DNA from: QQUD01 sp039029915
GTDB lineage: Bacteria; Chloroflexota; Anaerolineae; Promineifilales; Promineifilaceae
NCBI GenBank assembly: GCA_039029915.1
Contig: JBCCFD010000184.1
Coordinates: 1-14,026, forward strand
Direction of reading: 5' to 3'
DNA: 14,026 bases
Below the pieces are notes generated by a model. The model saw only the letters and a list, made by a program, of their open reading frames with translations. It had not been told where the DNA came from and did no database searches. Positions 1 to 7,759 of this stretch are shown in pieces. Position 1 is the stretch's first letter, and each line of letters opens with the position of its first letter. Both the position numbers and the translations under genes were made by a program.

Positions 1-921
1 CAGACAGCCAACATTTCACGCTATCCAGACAAAAAATGCTTAACGCTGCGGGAAGTTTTAGCGGGTCATTATCAGGTTTCTGCGTCGCAACTGCTGGCTG
101 GCAACGGCACGGCCGAATTATTATGGCTCATCGCTTTTGCCTTTCTCAAACGAAATGACCCTGTGTTGATTTTGGAACCCACGTTTGGGGAATACGGCCG
201 TTTTGCTCGCCTGATGGGGGCTAAAGTTGTTGAGTGGCGGGCCAGAGCCGGCCATCAGTTTATCGTAGATTTGGAAGCGGTTGAGCGGCAGTTGGAGAAA
301 ATACAGCCGCCGCTGGTCCACTGGTGTAGCCCCAATAATCCAACTGGACAGCTCATTGAGAATGATGTTTTGCACCGCTGGGCCAATCAATTTCCCGAAA
401 CAATTTTTGTCATTGACGAAGCATATGCTCAATTTCTGCCTAATTTTCAATCCGCCATCCAGCTAGATTTACCCAATGTGATCGTCCTGCGGTCCTTAAC
501 GAAGGATTACTCGCTGGCCGGGATACGTCTCGGCGTGTTATTTGCTCAAGAATCAATTGTGCGGGGGTTAGGCAAAGGGCAGCCTCCTTGGAGTGTCAAC
601 GGTTTGGCGCAAGCGGCGGGCGTAGCGGCCATCGAATCGCAGGATGAGTATGCCAACATGTGGACTCGCCTCGCCAAAGAAGCAGACCAATTCAAAAGTG
701 GGCTTCAAAATTTAGGTTATCAAATTGGAACAACACCAATGCACTATTTTTTGATGGATGTGGTAAACGGCCGTTTGTTCCGCCAAACATTACTTAAGCA
801 CGGTATCCTTGTCCGCTTGTGTGAGTCTTATCAATTGCCAAACTATGTGCGCATTTCAACACAAACGCCGGATGAAAATGGGCGGTTTTTGCGGGTGCTT
901 GGTGAAGAGGCGAAGAGGTGA
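1..921 (+). CDS. cobD: Threonine-phosphate decarboxylase-like PLP aminotransferase (5' partial)
   Basis: The reading frame is open from the first base, so the N-terminus lies outside the window; 306 residues are visible, and the family is usually about 350-360. It is a fold-type I PLP enzyme of the HisC/CobD group. Visible motifs are GNGTAELLW near the start, CSPNNPTGQ with the cofactor-binding Asn, VIDEAYAQF with the Asp that contacts the pyridine nitrogen, SLTKDYSLAGIRLG with the Schiff-base Lys at 502-504, and a C-terminal YVRIST Arg. Known role of CobD: decarboxylation of L-threonine phosphate to aminopropanol phosphate, which links the corrin ring to the nucleotide loop of cobalamin. Sequence alone also permits histidinol-phosphate aminotransferase; I prefer CobD because cobC- and cobQ-type genes follow on the same strand. 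A low-complexity repeat begins directly at its stop codon. Confidence 0.78.
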   Translation, partial: QTANISRYPDKKCLTLREVLAGHYQVSASQLLAGNGTAELLWLIAFAFLKRNDPVLILEPTFGEYGRFARLMGAKVVEWRARAGHQFIVDLEAVERQLEKIQPPLVHWCSPNNPTGQLIENDVLHRWANQFPETIFVIDEAYAQFLPNFQSAIQLDLPNVIVLRSLTKDYSLAGIRLGVLFAQESIVRGLGKGQPPWSVNGLAQAAGVAAIESQDEYANMWTRLAKEADQFKSGLQNLGYQIGTTPMHYFLMDVVNGRLFRQTLLKHGILVRLCESYQLPNYVRISTQTPDENGRFLRVLGEEAKR

Positions 922-968
922 TGGTGGTCGATGGTTGTTGAGTGATGGGGTGATGGGGTGATTGAAAG
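918..968. repeat. Short tandem low-complexity repeat (GTGATGG type) after cobD
   Basis: GATGGTGG, GATGGTTG and GTGATGGG units follow one another directly from the cobD stop codon. They resemble the heptad-like arrays after cobC, before cobQ, near 9411-9447 and near 13887-13943. There is no coding evidence. The 98-bp cobD-cobC gap holds little else. Confidence 0.6.
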
Positions 969-1019
969 TACCAACAGCCTGCAACCCGCTCCTTGACCAT
1001 TAGACCTTGAACACGGCAT

Positions 1020-1583
1020 ATGAAAACTCTTTTCCTCATTCGGCACGGACAAACTGATTGGAACATTGAGCGACGGTATCAGGGACAATTGGATATTGAG
1101 CTCAATGAAAACGGCCGTTTGCAAATGGCCCAAACGGCAATACAACTGCTTGGAGAGGACGTAGCCCTTGTTGTCACAAGTCCTTTGTTGAGAGCCAAGG
1201 TTTCAGCAGACATCATTGCAGATCGGCTGGGATTAACGGCCGTTTCCGACCCACGCCTAATGGAAATGGATTTAGGAAAGTGGCACGGTGCACCATACGG
1301 CACCCGGAAAAAATATCCTGACTGGTTTGAATCAGCACCCCACGGTGGTGAAACTGGCCCCCAATTTTTAGCTCGAATTCAAGATTGGCTGGATGAGGGA
1401 TTTGAAGCGGAAACGGCCATTGTCGTCGTTCACGGTCTGGTGATTCAAGCTATCTTAACGCTTGTTTTCAACGATCCATTCGAGCATTGGCACAGTCAAC
1501 CGATCAAAAATGGGGCAATTACAAAATTAAAACTAACCAACGGGGTTTGGCACTTGGTGGTATTTAATGAGGAGATTGGGTGA
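1020..1583 (+). CDS. cobC: Alpha-ribazole phosphatase-type histidine phosphatase
   Basis: A 187-residue protein of the histidine phosphatase superfamily (branch 1). It starts with LIRHGQTDWN, where His9 is the expected phospho-acceptor. SPLLRA carries the phosphate-binding Arg, Glu82 in LMEMDLG is the likely acid/base, and VVHGLVIQ carries the second catalytic His (138). The length fits small phosphatases of this family. In cobalamin synthesis CobC removes the 5'-phosphate of alpha-ribazole phosphate. The family also includes phosphoglycerate mutase-like and other phosphatases, so the specific role rests on lying between cobD- and cobQ-type genes. No strong Shine-Dalgarno is visible before the ATG, but the first strand of the domain begins directly at this Met. 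Its last codons and stop merge into an ATTGGGT heptad repeat. Confidence 0.75.
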   Translation: MKTLFLIRHGQTDWNIERRYQGQLDIELNENGRLQMAQTAIQLLGEDVALVVTSPLLRAKVSADIIADRLGLTAVSDPRLMEMDLGKWHGAPYGTRKKYPDWFESAPHGGETGPQFLARIQDWLDEGFEAETAIVVVHGLVIQAILTLVFNDPFEHWHSQPIKNGAITKLKLTNGVWHLVVFNEEIG

Positions 1584-1628
1584 ATTGGTAATTGGGTAAC
1601 TTGTCCTGAGCTTGTCGACGGATTGAGA
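1584..1628 (+). repeat. ~45-bp 3'-end repeat, copy A (inverted copy at 13898-13943)
   Basis: The repeat begins right after the cobC stop codon: ATTGG, then TAATTGGGTAACTTGTCCTG, then GCTTGTCGACGGATTG. Reading the minus strand from 13943 down to 13898 gives nearly the same sequence, with about five differences including one indel. In both places the repeat starts at the end of a gene and reads away from it. The internal CTGAGCTTGTCGA (1606-1618) is the exact reverse complement of the core of the 44-bp array unit at 7689-7701. Confidence 0.75.
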
Positions 1629-1639
1629 AATTCTGATCA

Positions 1640-1680
1640 ACCCTCAATCCCTAGTCCCCAATCCCTAGTCCCTAATCCCC
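1640..1680. repeat. Heptad tandem repeat (NARTCCC)
   Basis: Five consecutive 7-base units of the form CAATCCC or TAGTCCC. The type resembles the short tandemly repeated sequences (STRR) described in filamentous cyanobacteria. It lies wholly upstream of the chosen cobQ start. The frame happens to stay open through it, giving a spurious Pro/Ser-rich extension. Confidence 0.7.
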
Positions 1681-1685
1681 AAAAA

Positions 1686-1689
1686 GAGG
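1686..1689 (+). promoter_or_regulatory. Ribosome binding site that decides the cobQ start
   Basis: GAGG sits 5 bases before the ATG at 1695. The upstream in-frame ATG at 1623 has no comparable purine-rich site and would add 24 residues of repeat-encoded Pro/Ser sequence. Confidence 0.7.
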
Positions 1690-1694
1690 CAATT

Positions 1695-3176
1695 ATGGCT
1701 GGAAAAGTAATCATGGTTCAAGGTACTAGTTCATCAGCAGGCAAAAGCATGTTGGTGGCGGCGCTGTGTCGGATTTATGCGCGACGAGGTGTCAAAGTGG
1801 CCCCGTTTAAAGCTCAAAACATGAGCAACAATGCTGGTGTTTGTGCAGACGGCAGTGAAATCGGCCGTGCCCAAATTACCCAAGCGTTCGCCGCAGGCAT
1901 CTCCCCCACCGCCGAAATGAACCCTGTTTTGCTCAAGCCAGAATCTAATATGCGGTCGCAGGTTGTGGTGATGGGCAAAGCGCGTGAAACGCTACCAGCT
2001 CGCAGCTACTTTGAACGCAAACAGATGCTTTGGGGAACTGTTACGAAAGCATTAGATTCGCTACGCGAAGAATACGATCTGGTTATTGTCGAAGGGGCTG
2101 GCAGTCCCGTTGAACTTAATTTAAAGTCGAACGACATCGTCAACATGGCCATTGCCCGATATGCCAATGCACCGGTTATCTTAGTCGGTGACATTGACCG
2201 AGGCGGCATCTTTCCCCAGCTACTCGGTACGCTGTGGCTTTTTCCACCTGAGGAACAAGCCCTTGTGTATGGGTTTGTTGTTAATAAATTCCGCGGTGAT
2301 CTTTCCCTGTTTGATGATGGCATCCAAATTTTGGTAGAGCGTAGCGGTAAGAAGGTGCTTGGAGTATTGCCTTGGGTCGAAGATTTGAATTTACCAGAAG
2401 AGGATGGCGTGGCCCTCAATAATTTTCAATCAAATGAAGAAAACGGAACGCTTGATATTGCCGTGCTGCACATTCCCCGCATCTCAAATTTTGATGATTT
2501 TGATCCGCTTATTCAAGAGCCTGGCGTCAGCGTGCGCTACGTTAAATCACCAGAGCAGCTCGGCACCCCAGACGCCGTGATTCTGCCTGGCACCAAAAGC
2601 ACAATGGCTGATTTGCAGTGGCTGTACGATCGCGGGTTTGCGGAGCCGCTGCGCAAACTGGCTGAAAGAAATACGGCCGTTGTGGGTATCTGCGGTGGTT
2701 ATCAAATGCTGGGCACCCACGTTTATGATCCTGATTTGGTTGAAGCAGAAGCCCCACATTTGGAAGGGCTCGGCATTTTGCCGTATGAAACAACCTTTGT
2801 AGGGAATAAAGCCACCCACCAAGCAAGCGCAAGAATCTCCGGTGCCAAGGGATGGATGGCACCGCTCAACGGGTCGGAAATCACAGGCTATGAAATCCAC
2901 ATGGGGCGAACAGATTGCCCATATCCGTGGTTAACGATTGAAACCCGAGGGGAAACAGCCGTTTCCGTTCTTGATGGGGCCATGTCTGATAATCAACAAA
3001 TTTGGGGTTGCTATCTGCACGGTCTTTTTGCCAACGACGACTTTCGTCGCGCCTGGCTACGCCACTTAGGGTGGCGAGGTGAGGATACGGCCGTTGATAC
3101 ACTAGACGCCGCTCTCAATCGCCTAGCAGATATCGTGGAATCAAGCTTAGAGCTCAATGGTCTAATCTCAAGCTAA
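1695..3176 (+). CDS. cobQ: Cobyric acid synthase (adenosylcobyrate a,c-diamide amidotransferase)
   Basis: 493 residues, the usual length for CobQ. It amidates the b, d, e and g side chains of adenosylcobyrinate a,c-diamide using glutamine and ATP in the cytoplasm. The N-terminal dethiobiotin-synthetase-like ATPase domain opens with the P-loop GTSSSAGKSML, followed by KAQNMSNNA and VEGAGSPVELNL; GDIDRGGIF follows. The C-terminal class I glutamine amidotransferase domain shows GICGGYQMLG with nucleophile Cys333, and GCYLHGLF with catalytic His442. ATG 1695 is chosen because GAGG lies 5 bases upstream of it (1686-1689) and the conserved fold begins here. The longer frame from 1623 would translate a heptad repeat. 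All key residues are present, so it should be functional. Confidence 0.95.
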   Translation: MAGKVIMVQGTSSSAGKSMLVAALCRIYARRGVKVAPFKAQNMSNNAGVCADGSEIGRAQITQAFAAGISPTAEMNPVLLKPESNMRSQVVVMGKARETLPARSYFERKQMLWGTVTKALDSLREEYDLVIVEGAGSPVELNLKSNDIVNMAIARYANAPVILVGDIDRGGIFPQLLGTLWLFPPEEQALVYGFVVNKFRGDLSLFDDGIQILVERSGKKVLGVLPWVEDLNLPEEDGVALNNFQSNEENGTLDIAVLHIPRISNFDDFDPLIQEPGVSVRYVKSPEQLGTPDAVILPGTKSTMADLQWLYDRGFAEPLRKLAERNTAVVGICGGYQMLGTHVYDPDLVEAEAPHLEGLGILPYETTFVGNKATHQASARISGAKGWMAPLNGSEITGYEIHMGRTDCPYPWLTIETRGETAVSVLDGAMSDNQQIWGCYLHGLFANDDFRRAWLRHLGWRGEDTAVDTLDAALNRLADIVESSLELNGLISS

Positions 3177-3327
3177 CAAGTAGCCATTTTTCGTCAACTG
3201 AATAGTACCTTTTTGTAATTTTTATCCTAAGGTAACTTCACTAAATTAGTAGAGTGACTATTTTGGCATTTGAATGTCAAAAGTGTGTACTGATATTGCG
3301 TCAACCAATTTATTGGAGTATTGGAAT
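3177..3327. other. Gap between cobQ and the glycan operon
   Basis: About 150 AT-rich bases that must hold the glycan operon promoter if it is independent of the cob genes. I see no convincing -35/-10 pair, no riboswitch-like fold and no intrinsic terminator after cobQ. Read-through from the cob genes therefore cannot be excluded. Confidence 0.4.
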
Positions 3328-4275
3328 ATGAAGCCCCGCATCAATCGCATCTTCTATCAAGTCAAGCCGCTCATTCCTCGCTATCTACAGCTTTCAGCAC
3401 GACGGACATATACAAAAATCAAGCTACCTAGAGTCCAACACGTGTGGCCCATCTTTGAACCCGCGGGCAAAAAACCGACGCATTGGCAGGGTTGGCCAGA
3501 CAACAAGAAATTTGCATTTGTGCTTACTCATGACGTTGAAACACGCTTCGGCTTAGATAAGTGCATTCCGCTTATGAAGGTGGAACGGGCGCTTGGCTTT
3601 AAATCACTGTTTAATATCGTGCCAGAGCGATATGGACCCTCTAGCGGTGTTCGGCAAGAGCTACTTAAAAATGGATTCGAGGTCGGTGTACATGGTTTAA
3701 ATCATGACGGCCGTTTATTTAAAACACGCCCTATCTTCAACCATCGTAAGCAACAAATTAATGAATATCTACGAGAATGGGGCGCAGTTGGATTTCGGGC
3801 ACCAGCCATGCACCATAATCTTGAGTGGATTAAAGAGCTAAACGTCGAATACGATTTATCCACATTTGACATCGACCCTTTTGAACCCCAATCTGACGGT
3901 GTAAACACAATTTTTCCCTTTATGGTCCCCCGAAATTCAGTCATTGATGGTTTCGTTGAAATGCCCTATACGCTTCCTCAAGATCACGCTTTGTTTATCA
4001 TTCAAATGCAGCCCAATAATGATATTTGGAAACGAAAACTTGACTGGATCGCTGAAAAAGGGGGCTTAGCACTTTTAAATGTTCACCCTGACTACGTCCA
4101 TCTATCCAACCATTCTAAACAGATGGAGGAGTTTTCAGCGGATTTTTACACACAATTTTTGGAGTATGTCTCCACCCAATATGCCGGTGAGTATTGGCAC
4201 GGGCTACCTTGCGAACTAGCCCGTTACGTCAAAACTCAAACATTAACGGCTATTTCTAACCAAACAACCCCATAG
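3328..4275 (+). CDS. Polysaccharide deacetylase (NodB/CE4 family)
   Basis: 315 residues from the chosen start. CE4 motifs are visible in order: FVLTHDVET (Asp69, catalytic/metal), VGVHGLNHDG (metal ligands His122 and His126), GFRAPAMHHN (motif 3 Arg/Pro) and LLNVHPDYV (His253, active-site His). Known family role: metal-dependent removal of N- or O-acetyl groups from polysaccharides or peptidoglycan. No signal peptide is obvious, so it may act on a lipid-linked precursor in the cytoplasm; that is inference. An in-frame ATG at 3274 would add 18 residues, but it lacks a ribosome site. ATG 3328 has GGAG at 3314-3317, with ten bases between. It is the first gene of a four-gene operon, with only 8 bases to the next gene. 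The family is clear; the substrate is not determinable. Confidence 0.87.
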   Translation: MKPRINRIFYQVKPLIPRYLQLSARRTYTKIKLPRVQHVWPIFEPAGKKPTHWQGWPDNKKFAFVLTHDVETRFGLDKCIPLMKVERALGFKSLFNIVPERYGPSSGVRQELLKNGFEVGVHGLNHDGRLFKTRPIFNHRKQQINEYLREWGAVGFRAPAMHHNLEWIKELNVEYDLSTFDIDPFEPQSDGVNTIFPFMVPRNSVIDGFVEMPYTLPQDHALFIIQMQPNNDIWKRKLDWIAEKGGLALLNVHPDYVHLSNHSKQMEEFSADFYTQFLEYVSTQYAGEYWHGLPCELARYVKTQTLTAISNQTTP

Positions 4276-4283
4276 GGAAAACT

Positions 4284-5138
4284 ATGTTAACGTATGCACT
4301 CGTTTCTGCGGCTCGAAATGAAGCCGAATTTATTGAACAAACGATTCAATCGATTGTCAATCAAACCATTCAGCCCGTTCGCTGGATCATTGTGAGCGAT
4401 GGCTCAACGGATGAAACGGACAATATTATTAGTCGGTATGCTGCAGAGCACGATTGGATTGAACTGATGCGAGCTGATGGTGATGGTCAACGAAATTTTG
4501 GCTCAAAAGCAAAAGCTGTCATGGCTGGATACGGCCGTTTATCTAGCGTTCCATTTGATTGCATCGGCAACCTTGACGCCGATATCACCTTTGACCCCGC
4601 CTACTACGAAGGAATTCTCCAAAAATTTGCCGAATTTCCAAAATTAGGCCTCGCAGGCGGCTCACGCCGAGACCGCTGTGACGGCGAATTTGTGGAAGTC
4701 CATCAATCTGAAAACAGCGTGGGTGGCCCTTACCAGTTATTCCGACGCGAATGCTTTGACACCATCGGCGGCTACATGAGCTTGCAATATGGTGGCATTG
4801 ACGCCGTGGCCGAAACATCAACCCGCATGCACGGCTGGGATGTTGTTTGTTTCCCCGAATTTGTGGCGCACCATCATCGGTGCACGGGTACCGCCAATCG
4901 CACCATTTGGGAGGCCGGATTCCGCGCTGGGCAGCGTGATTACTTAATTGGGTATCATCCACTTTTTGAATTAGCCCGCTGCGCCGGTCGAGCCATCAAA
5001 CATTTCACACCGATATACAACATCGTTTTGATGGCTGGCTACACTTGGGCAGCGCTCAATCGGAAAGAGCGGCCAGTCCCCGACAAATTTGTCCAATACC
5101 TGCAACAAGAGCAGCTGGCTCGCTTAGGATTCAAGTAA
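4284..5138 (+). CDS. Glycosyltransferase family 2 (first copy)
   Basis: 284 residues. A GT-A fold starts at the N-terminus: YALVSAARNEAEFIEQTI, then VSDGSTDETD, both typical of the nucleotide-sugar binding half of GT2 enzymes. The divalent-metal DxD motif is GNLDADITF (Asp98 and Asp100). A later GGIDAVAETSTRMHGW stretch matches the acceptor-side ED-type region. The last 60 residues have a mildly hydrophobic segment (IYNIVLMAGYTWAAL) that may associate with the membrane. It probably adds one sugar to a lipid-linked repeat unit on the cytoplasmic face. An AGGGA site lies just upstream and overlaps the previous stop codon. The sugar donor and acceptor cannot be read from the sequence. Confidence 0.88.
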   Translation: MLTYALVSAARNEAEFIEQTIQSIVNQTIQPVRWIIVSDGSTDETDNIISRYAAEHDWIELMRADGDGQRNFGSKAKAVMAGYGRLSSVPFDCIGNLDADITFDPAYYEGILQKFAEFPKLGLAGGSRRDRCDGEFVEVHQSENSVGGPYQLFRRECFDTIGGYMSLQYGGIDAVAETSTRMHGWDVVCFPEFVAHHHRCTGTANRTIWEAGFRAGQRDYLIGYHPLFELARCAGRAIKHFTPIYNIVLMAGYTWAALNRKERPVPDKFVQYLQQEQLARLGFK

Positions 5139-5144
5139 ACCACA

Positions 5145-6617
5145 ATGGATAAAAACTTTATCGCCCGTTTTCTAAAAGGATCCATTTCAACCTCAACCGG
5201 CACAATCGTGACGGTTGTTTTTCATTTTCTAAGCATCACCATCATGACCCGCTACGTCGCTCCCGAGGCGTTAGGGCTATACTTCTTAGTGCTTGCAACG
5301 GCCATGTTCTTCAAGATTCTAAGCAATCTGGGGCTTGATCTAACGCTCGTCAAGTTTTTATCCAACGAAGATGAATCAGAAAAGCAGGAAACGATGACCG
5401 TCATTTTAATGACGCGGTTCATTGTTTTAACCGTGCTGAGCCTAATTGTTTACTTTGGTGGCAATCTTATCCTGCCCTTGCTTGGTGAAGGCATGGAGCC
5501 ATACGTGCTGTTTATCCCGTTTATTTTTGTGGGTCACAGCGTTCGAGAAATGTTCTTGCATCTGATGCAGGGGCTACAGCAGTTTAAAAATCACGCTATT
5601 TTGCAGGTGGTCTCGGCCATCTTTAAATTTGCGCTTGTTTTTATTTATTTAGAGCAGCTTTCATTGGTCGCATTACTCAATATCGAATTGGCAATGCTGG
5701 GGCTGTCTATCATAATGCAGCTGTGGATGGTTCCATTCCGGCAGCTAGGCTTCTTTGATTTGAAATTTGGGAACGGCACATTCAAGCGCGTCATCACCTT
5801 TGGATTCCCACTCTATTACACCAGCATTTTGACCATTGGGTACGACAAAAGCAGCGTCTTTTTGATTAACTTTTACCTTGACCCCCTCAGCATTGCCCTT
5901 TATGAAGTGGCTCTCAAAATCCCAGACGGCTTTATGCGCATATTCCGCTCATTCATCACTGTCTACTTCCCAAGCATCTCTTCCCTATTCGCTCAAAAAC
6001 AGGAACAAGAAGCGATCAAGGTGATGAATAAATCACTTGGTATTTTTTCACTGGCGATTACGGCGCTTTGTGTCGGTGCCTTTTTATTTGGTCGGGAAAT
6101 CGTGACCTTGCTATTCTCAGACCAATATAGTTCAGTCTATCTGGCGTTTGCTTTCATGATGATTGGGGTTTATTTGCGAGTCATTGCCAACATCTTAGGG
6201 TATTCATTGGTGTCGGCCAACTATCCAAGCACCTCATCAAAGGTTAACACACTGTCGGTCATCGTTTACTTGGTTTCAAGCGTGTTGATGATTCGGTCGA
6301 TTGGGTATATTGGGGCGGTGTTTGCGTTTATCATCATGAATAGCTCTGCCATCGTTAGCTACTACTTATATTTAAGATATTACAAAATTGCGCCCAATAT
6401 GTTGACGTTTATTCGCCCAACGGTGATTGGCTTACTGGTTGGTGTGGTGCTTTGGTTTATGCCCCCGCAAACCTTCTTGATGAAATCAGCCTATTTCGCC
6501 GTCTATGTTGCCTTAAGCGCATTCTTTGTGCCTGAGTTTAAAGAGCTGGCTCAACTTTCAATAACAATGATGTCAAAAGTTAGCCAACGATTTGGGACCG
6601 CCACTAAACCTGTATAG
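5145..6617 (+). CDS. Polysaccharide flippase, Wzx/MOP superfamily
   Basis: 490 residues with roughly 12-14 hydrophobic helices spread over the whole length, as in Wzx-type oligosaccharide flippases. The N-terminal pattern (LKGSISTSTGTIV, then MTRYVAPEALGLYFLV, then LGLDLTLVKFLS) is typical of the polysaccharide biosynthesis protein family in the MATE/MOP group. Charged residues lie in the loops. Expected role: moving undecaprenyl-linked glycan units across the cytoplasmic membrane. Six bases separate it from the preceding GT2 stop and 12 from the next gene, so it is co-transcribed. No strong ribosome site is visible before the ATG, which suggests translational coupling. It is the longest stretch in the window without the ACGGCCGT word (4539-6664). 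Confidence 0.88.
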   Translation: MDKNFIARFLKGSISTSTGTIVTVVFHFLSITIMTRYVAPEALGLYFLVLATAMFFKILSNLGLDLTLVKFLSNEDESEKQETMTVILMTRFIVLTVLSLIVYFGGNLILPLLGEGMEPYVLFIPFIFVGHSVREMFLHLMQGLQQFKNHAILQVVSAIFKFALVFIYLEQLSLVALLNIELAMLGLSIIMQLWMVPFRQLGFFDLKFGNGTFKRVITFGFPLYYTSILTIGYDKSSVFLINFYLDPLSIALYEVALKIPDGFMRIFRSFITVYFPSISSLFAQKQEQEAIKVMNKSLGIFSLAITALCVGAFLFGREIVTLLFSDQYSSVYLAFAFMMIGVYLRVIANILGYSLVSANYPSTSSKVNTLSVIVYLVSSVLMIRSIGYIGAVFAFIIMNSSAIVSYYLYLRYYKIAPNMLTFIRPTVIGLLVGVVLWFMPPQTFLMKSAYFAVYVALSAFFVPEFKELAQLSITMMSKVSQRFGTATKPV

Positions 6618-6629
6618 GAATCTTATTCA

Positions 6630-7529
6630 ATGAAGCTTTGCTCTGTCTGTGTTAATACGCATAAACGGCCGTTTCTCTTAGCCAACTTACTCAAAAGTTT
6701 AATCAACCAAGAGGTCTCCAAAGATATCAAGTTTGAGGTCATTGTGGTAGATAACGACCCCGAGGAAAACGGCCGTTCTGTTGCCGAAAAATATATCAAT
6801 CGCTCACAAATTCCTATCCACTACTTGCACGAGCCCATAAAAAACATCAGCCTCGCTCGCAACAAAGCCGTTTCTGAAGCAAAAGGGGACTATATTCTCT
6901 TCATCGACGATGATGAAGAGGCCAGTCCCAAATGGATTCAAACGATGGTAAATGCCCTCGATAAGTTCGATGCCGATGCAGCGTTTGGGCGTGTTGTCTC
7001 TATTTTTAATGATGAAGCTCCAGAATGGATCAAAAGCATTTATATTTACCACCGCCCCTGTGGCGAAACCGGCACGCCAACCTTAAACGGCCGTACGAGC
7101 AATGCCATTGTAAAAGCCGATTGGCTCCATGCTGAAAACCCACCTTTTGACCCCGCCTATGGCATCACAGGAGGTGAGGATTCCAATCTGTTTCACCGAT
7201 TGTCGTTAAAGGGAGCCACGTTTATAGATTGCTATGAAGGGTATGTGACTGAGTTTATGCCACCTGAGCGCACCCAGCCAGAATGGTTAGTCAACCGCGC
7301 CCGACGAACGGGTATTCTTTATTCTGAACGGACTGTTGGATTAGCAAAAAATAAAATGGTGACTCGGCTCTATATCTTCTCAAAAGCAACAGCCCAATAT
7401 GTGGTTAGCTTTTTGATGAAGCTAGCCTCCTCCACAAACAAAGCGCGTCGGTTGCATTGGGAACTTAAAATGGCGGCGTATTCAGGACATATTCAAGCGC
7501 TGTTTTGTCGGCGGATGATGGGTTATTGA
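6630..7529 (+). CDS. Glycosyltransferase family 2 (second copy)
   Basis: 299 residues. The N-terminal GT-A pattern is CVNTHKRPFLLANLL, then VIVVDNDPE. The metal-binding motif is ILFIDDDEEASP with Asp93-95. GGEDSNLFHRL supplies the ED-type catalytic region. The C-terminal part is Lys/Arg-rich with a short hydrophobic stretch (YVVSFLMKLASS). It differs clearly from the first GT2, so the two probably add different sugars. It is the last gene of the operon that starts at 3328; AGGA (6615-6618) overlaps the previous stop. A 44-bp tandem array begins 13 bases after its own stop codon. The specificity is unknown. Confidence 0.87.
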   Translation: MKLCSVCVNTHKRPFLLANLLKSLINQEVSKDIKFEVIVVDNDPEENGRSVAEKYINRSQIPIHYLHEPIKNISLARNKAVSEAKGDYILFIDDDEEASPKWIQTMVNALDKFDADAAFGRVVSIFNDEAPEWIKSIYIYHRPCGETGTPTLNGRTSNAIVKADWLHAENPPFDPAYGITGGEDSNLFHRLSLKGATFIDCYEGYVTEFMPPERTQPEWLVNRARRTGILYSERTVGLAKNKMVTRLYIFSKATAQYVVSFLMKLASSTNKARRLHWELKMAAYSGHIQALFCRRMMGY

Positions 7530-7542
7530 TGATAGATTACTA

Positions 7543-7754
7543 GCACCGCTTTGACTTTAACAGGCTCAGTCGCCGCTATCGGGTTTGGTCCACTTTGACT
7601 TTGATAGACTTAGTCACTGATATGAGATTTGCACCGCTTTGACTTCGACAGGCTCAGTCGCCGGTATGGGGTTTGGTCCGCCTCGACTTCGACAAGCTCA
7701 GCCTCCACTATAGGGTAGGTATCGCTTCGATTTTGACAAGCTCAGTCGCCGCTC
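7543..7754. repeat. 44-bp tandem repeat array, five units
   Basis: Units start at 7543, 7587, 7631, 7675 and 7719, with an exact 44-base period; the last unit is cut at about 36 bases. The consensus begins GCACCGCTTTGACTTCGACA, continues with AGCTCAGTCGCCGCTAT and ends with GGGTTTG. Units 1 and 3 are closest; unit 2 has diverged most. The array fills the gap between the convergent second GT2 gene (stop 7529) and the beta-helix lipoprotein gene (stop 7760). I see no strong hairpin or T-run, so a terminator role is not supported. Confidence 0.88.
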
Positions 7755-7759
7755 CTCAA

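Noticed and set aside
1623..1694. N-terminal extension of cobyric acid synthase
   Set aside because: The extension is encoded by heptad repeats, has no ribosome site and precedes the normal family start at 1695.
2006..2419. 137-aa minus-strand ORF
   Set aside because: It lies wholly inside cobQ, with no ribosome site and a composition typical of a shadow frame.
3177..3327. Cobalamin riboswitch next to the cob genes
   Set aside because: No B12-box-like element or long structured leader is visible; the true operon leader is probably left of the window.
7543..7754. CRISPR-like array
   Set aside because: Units abut with a 44-base period and there are no unique spacers; it is a plain tandem repeat.
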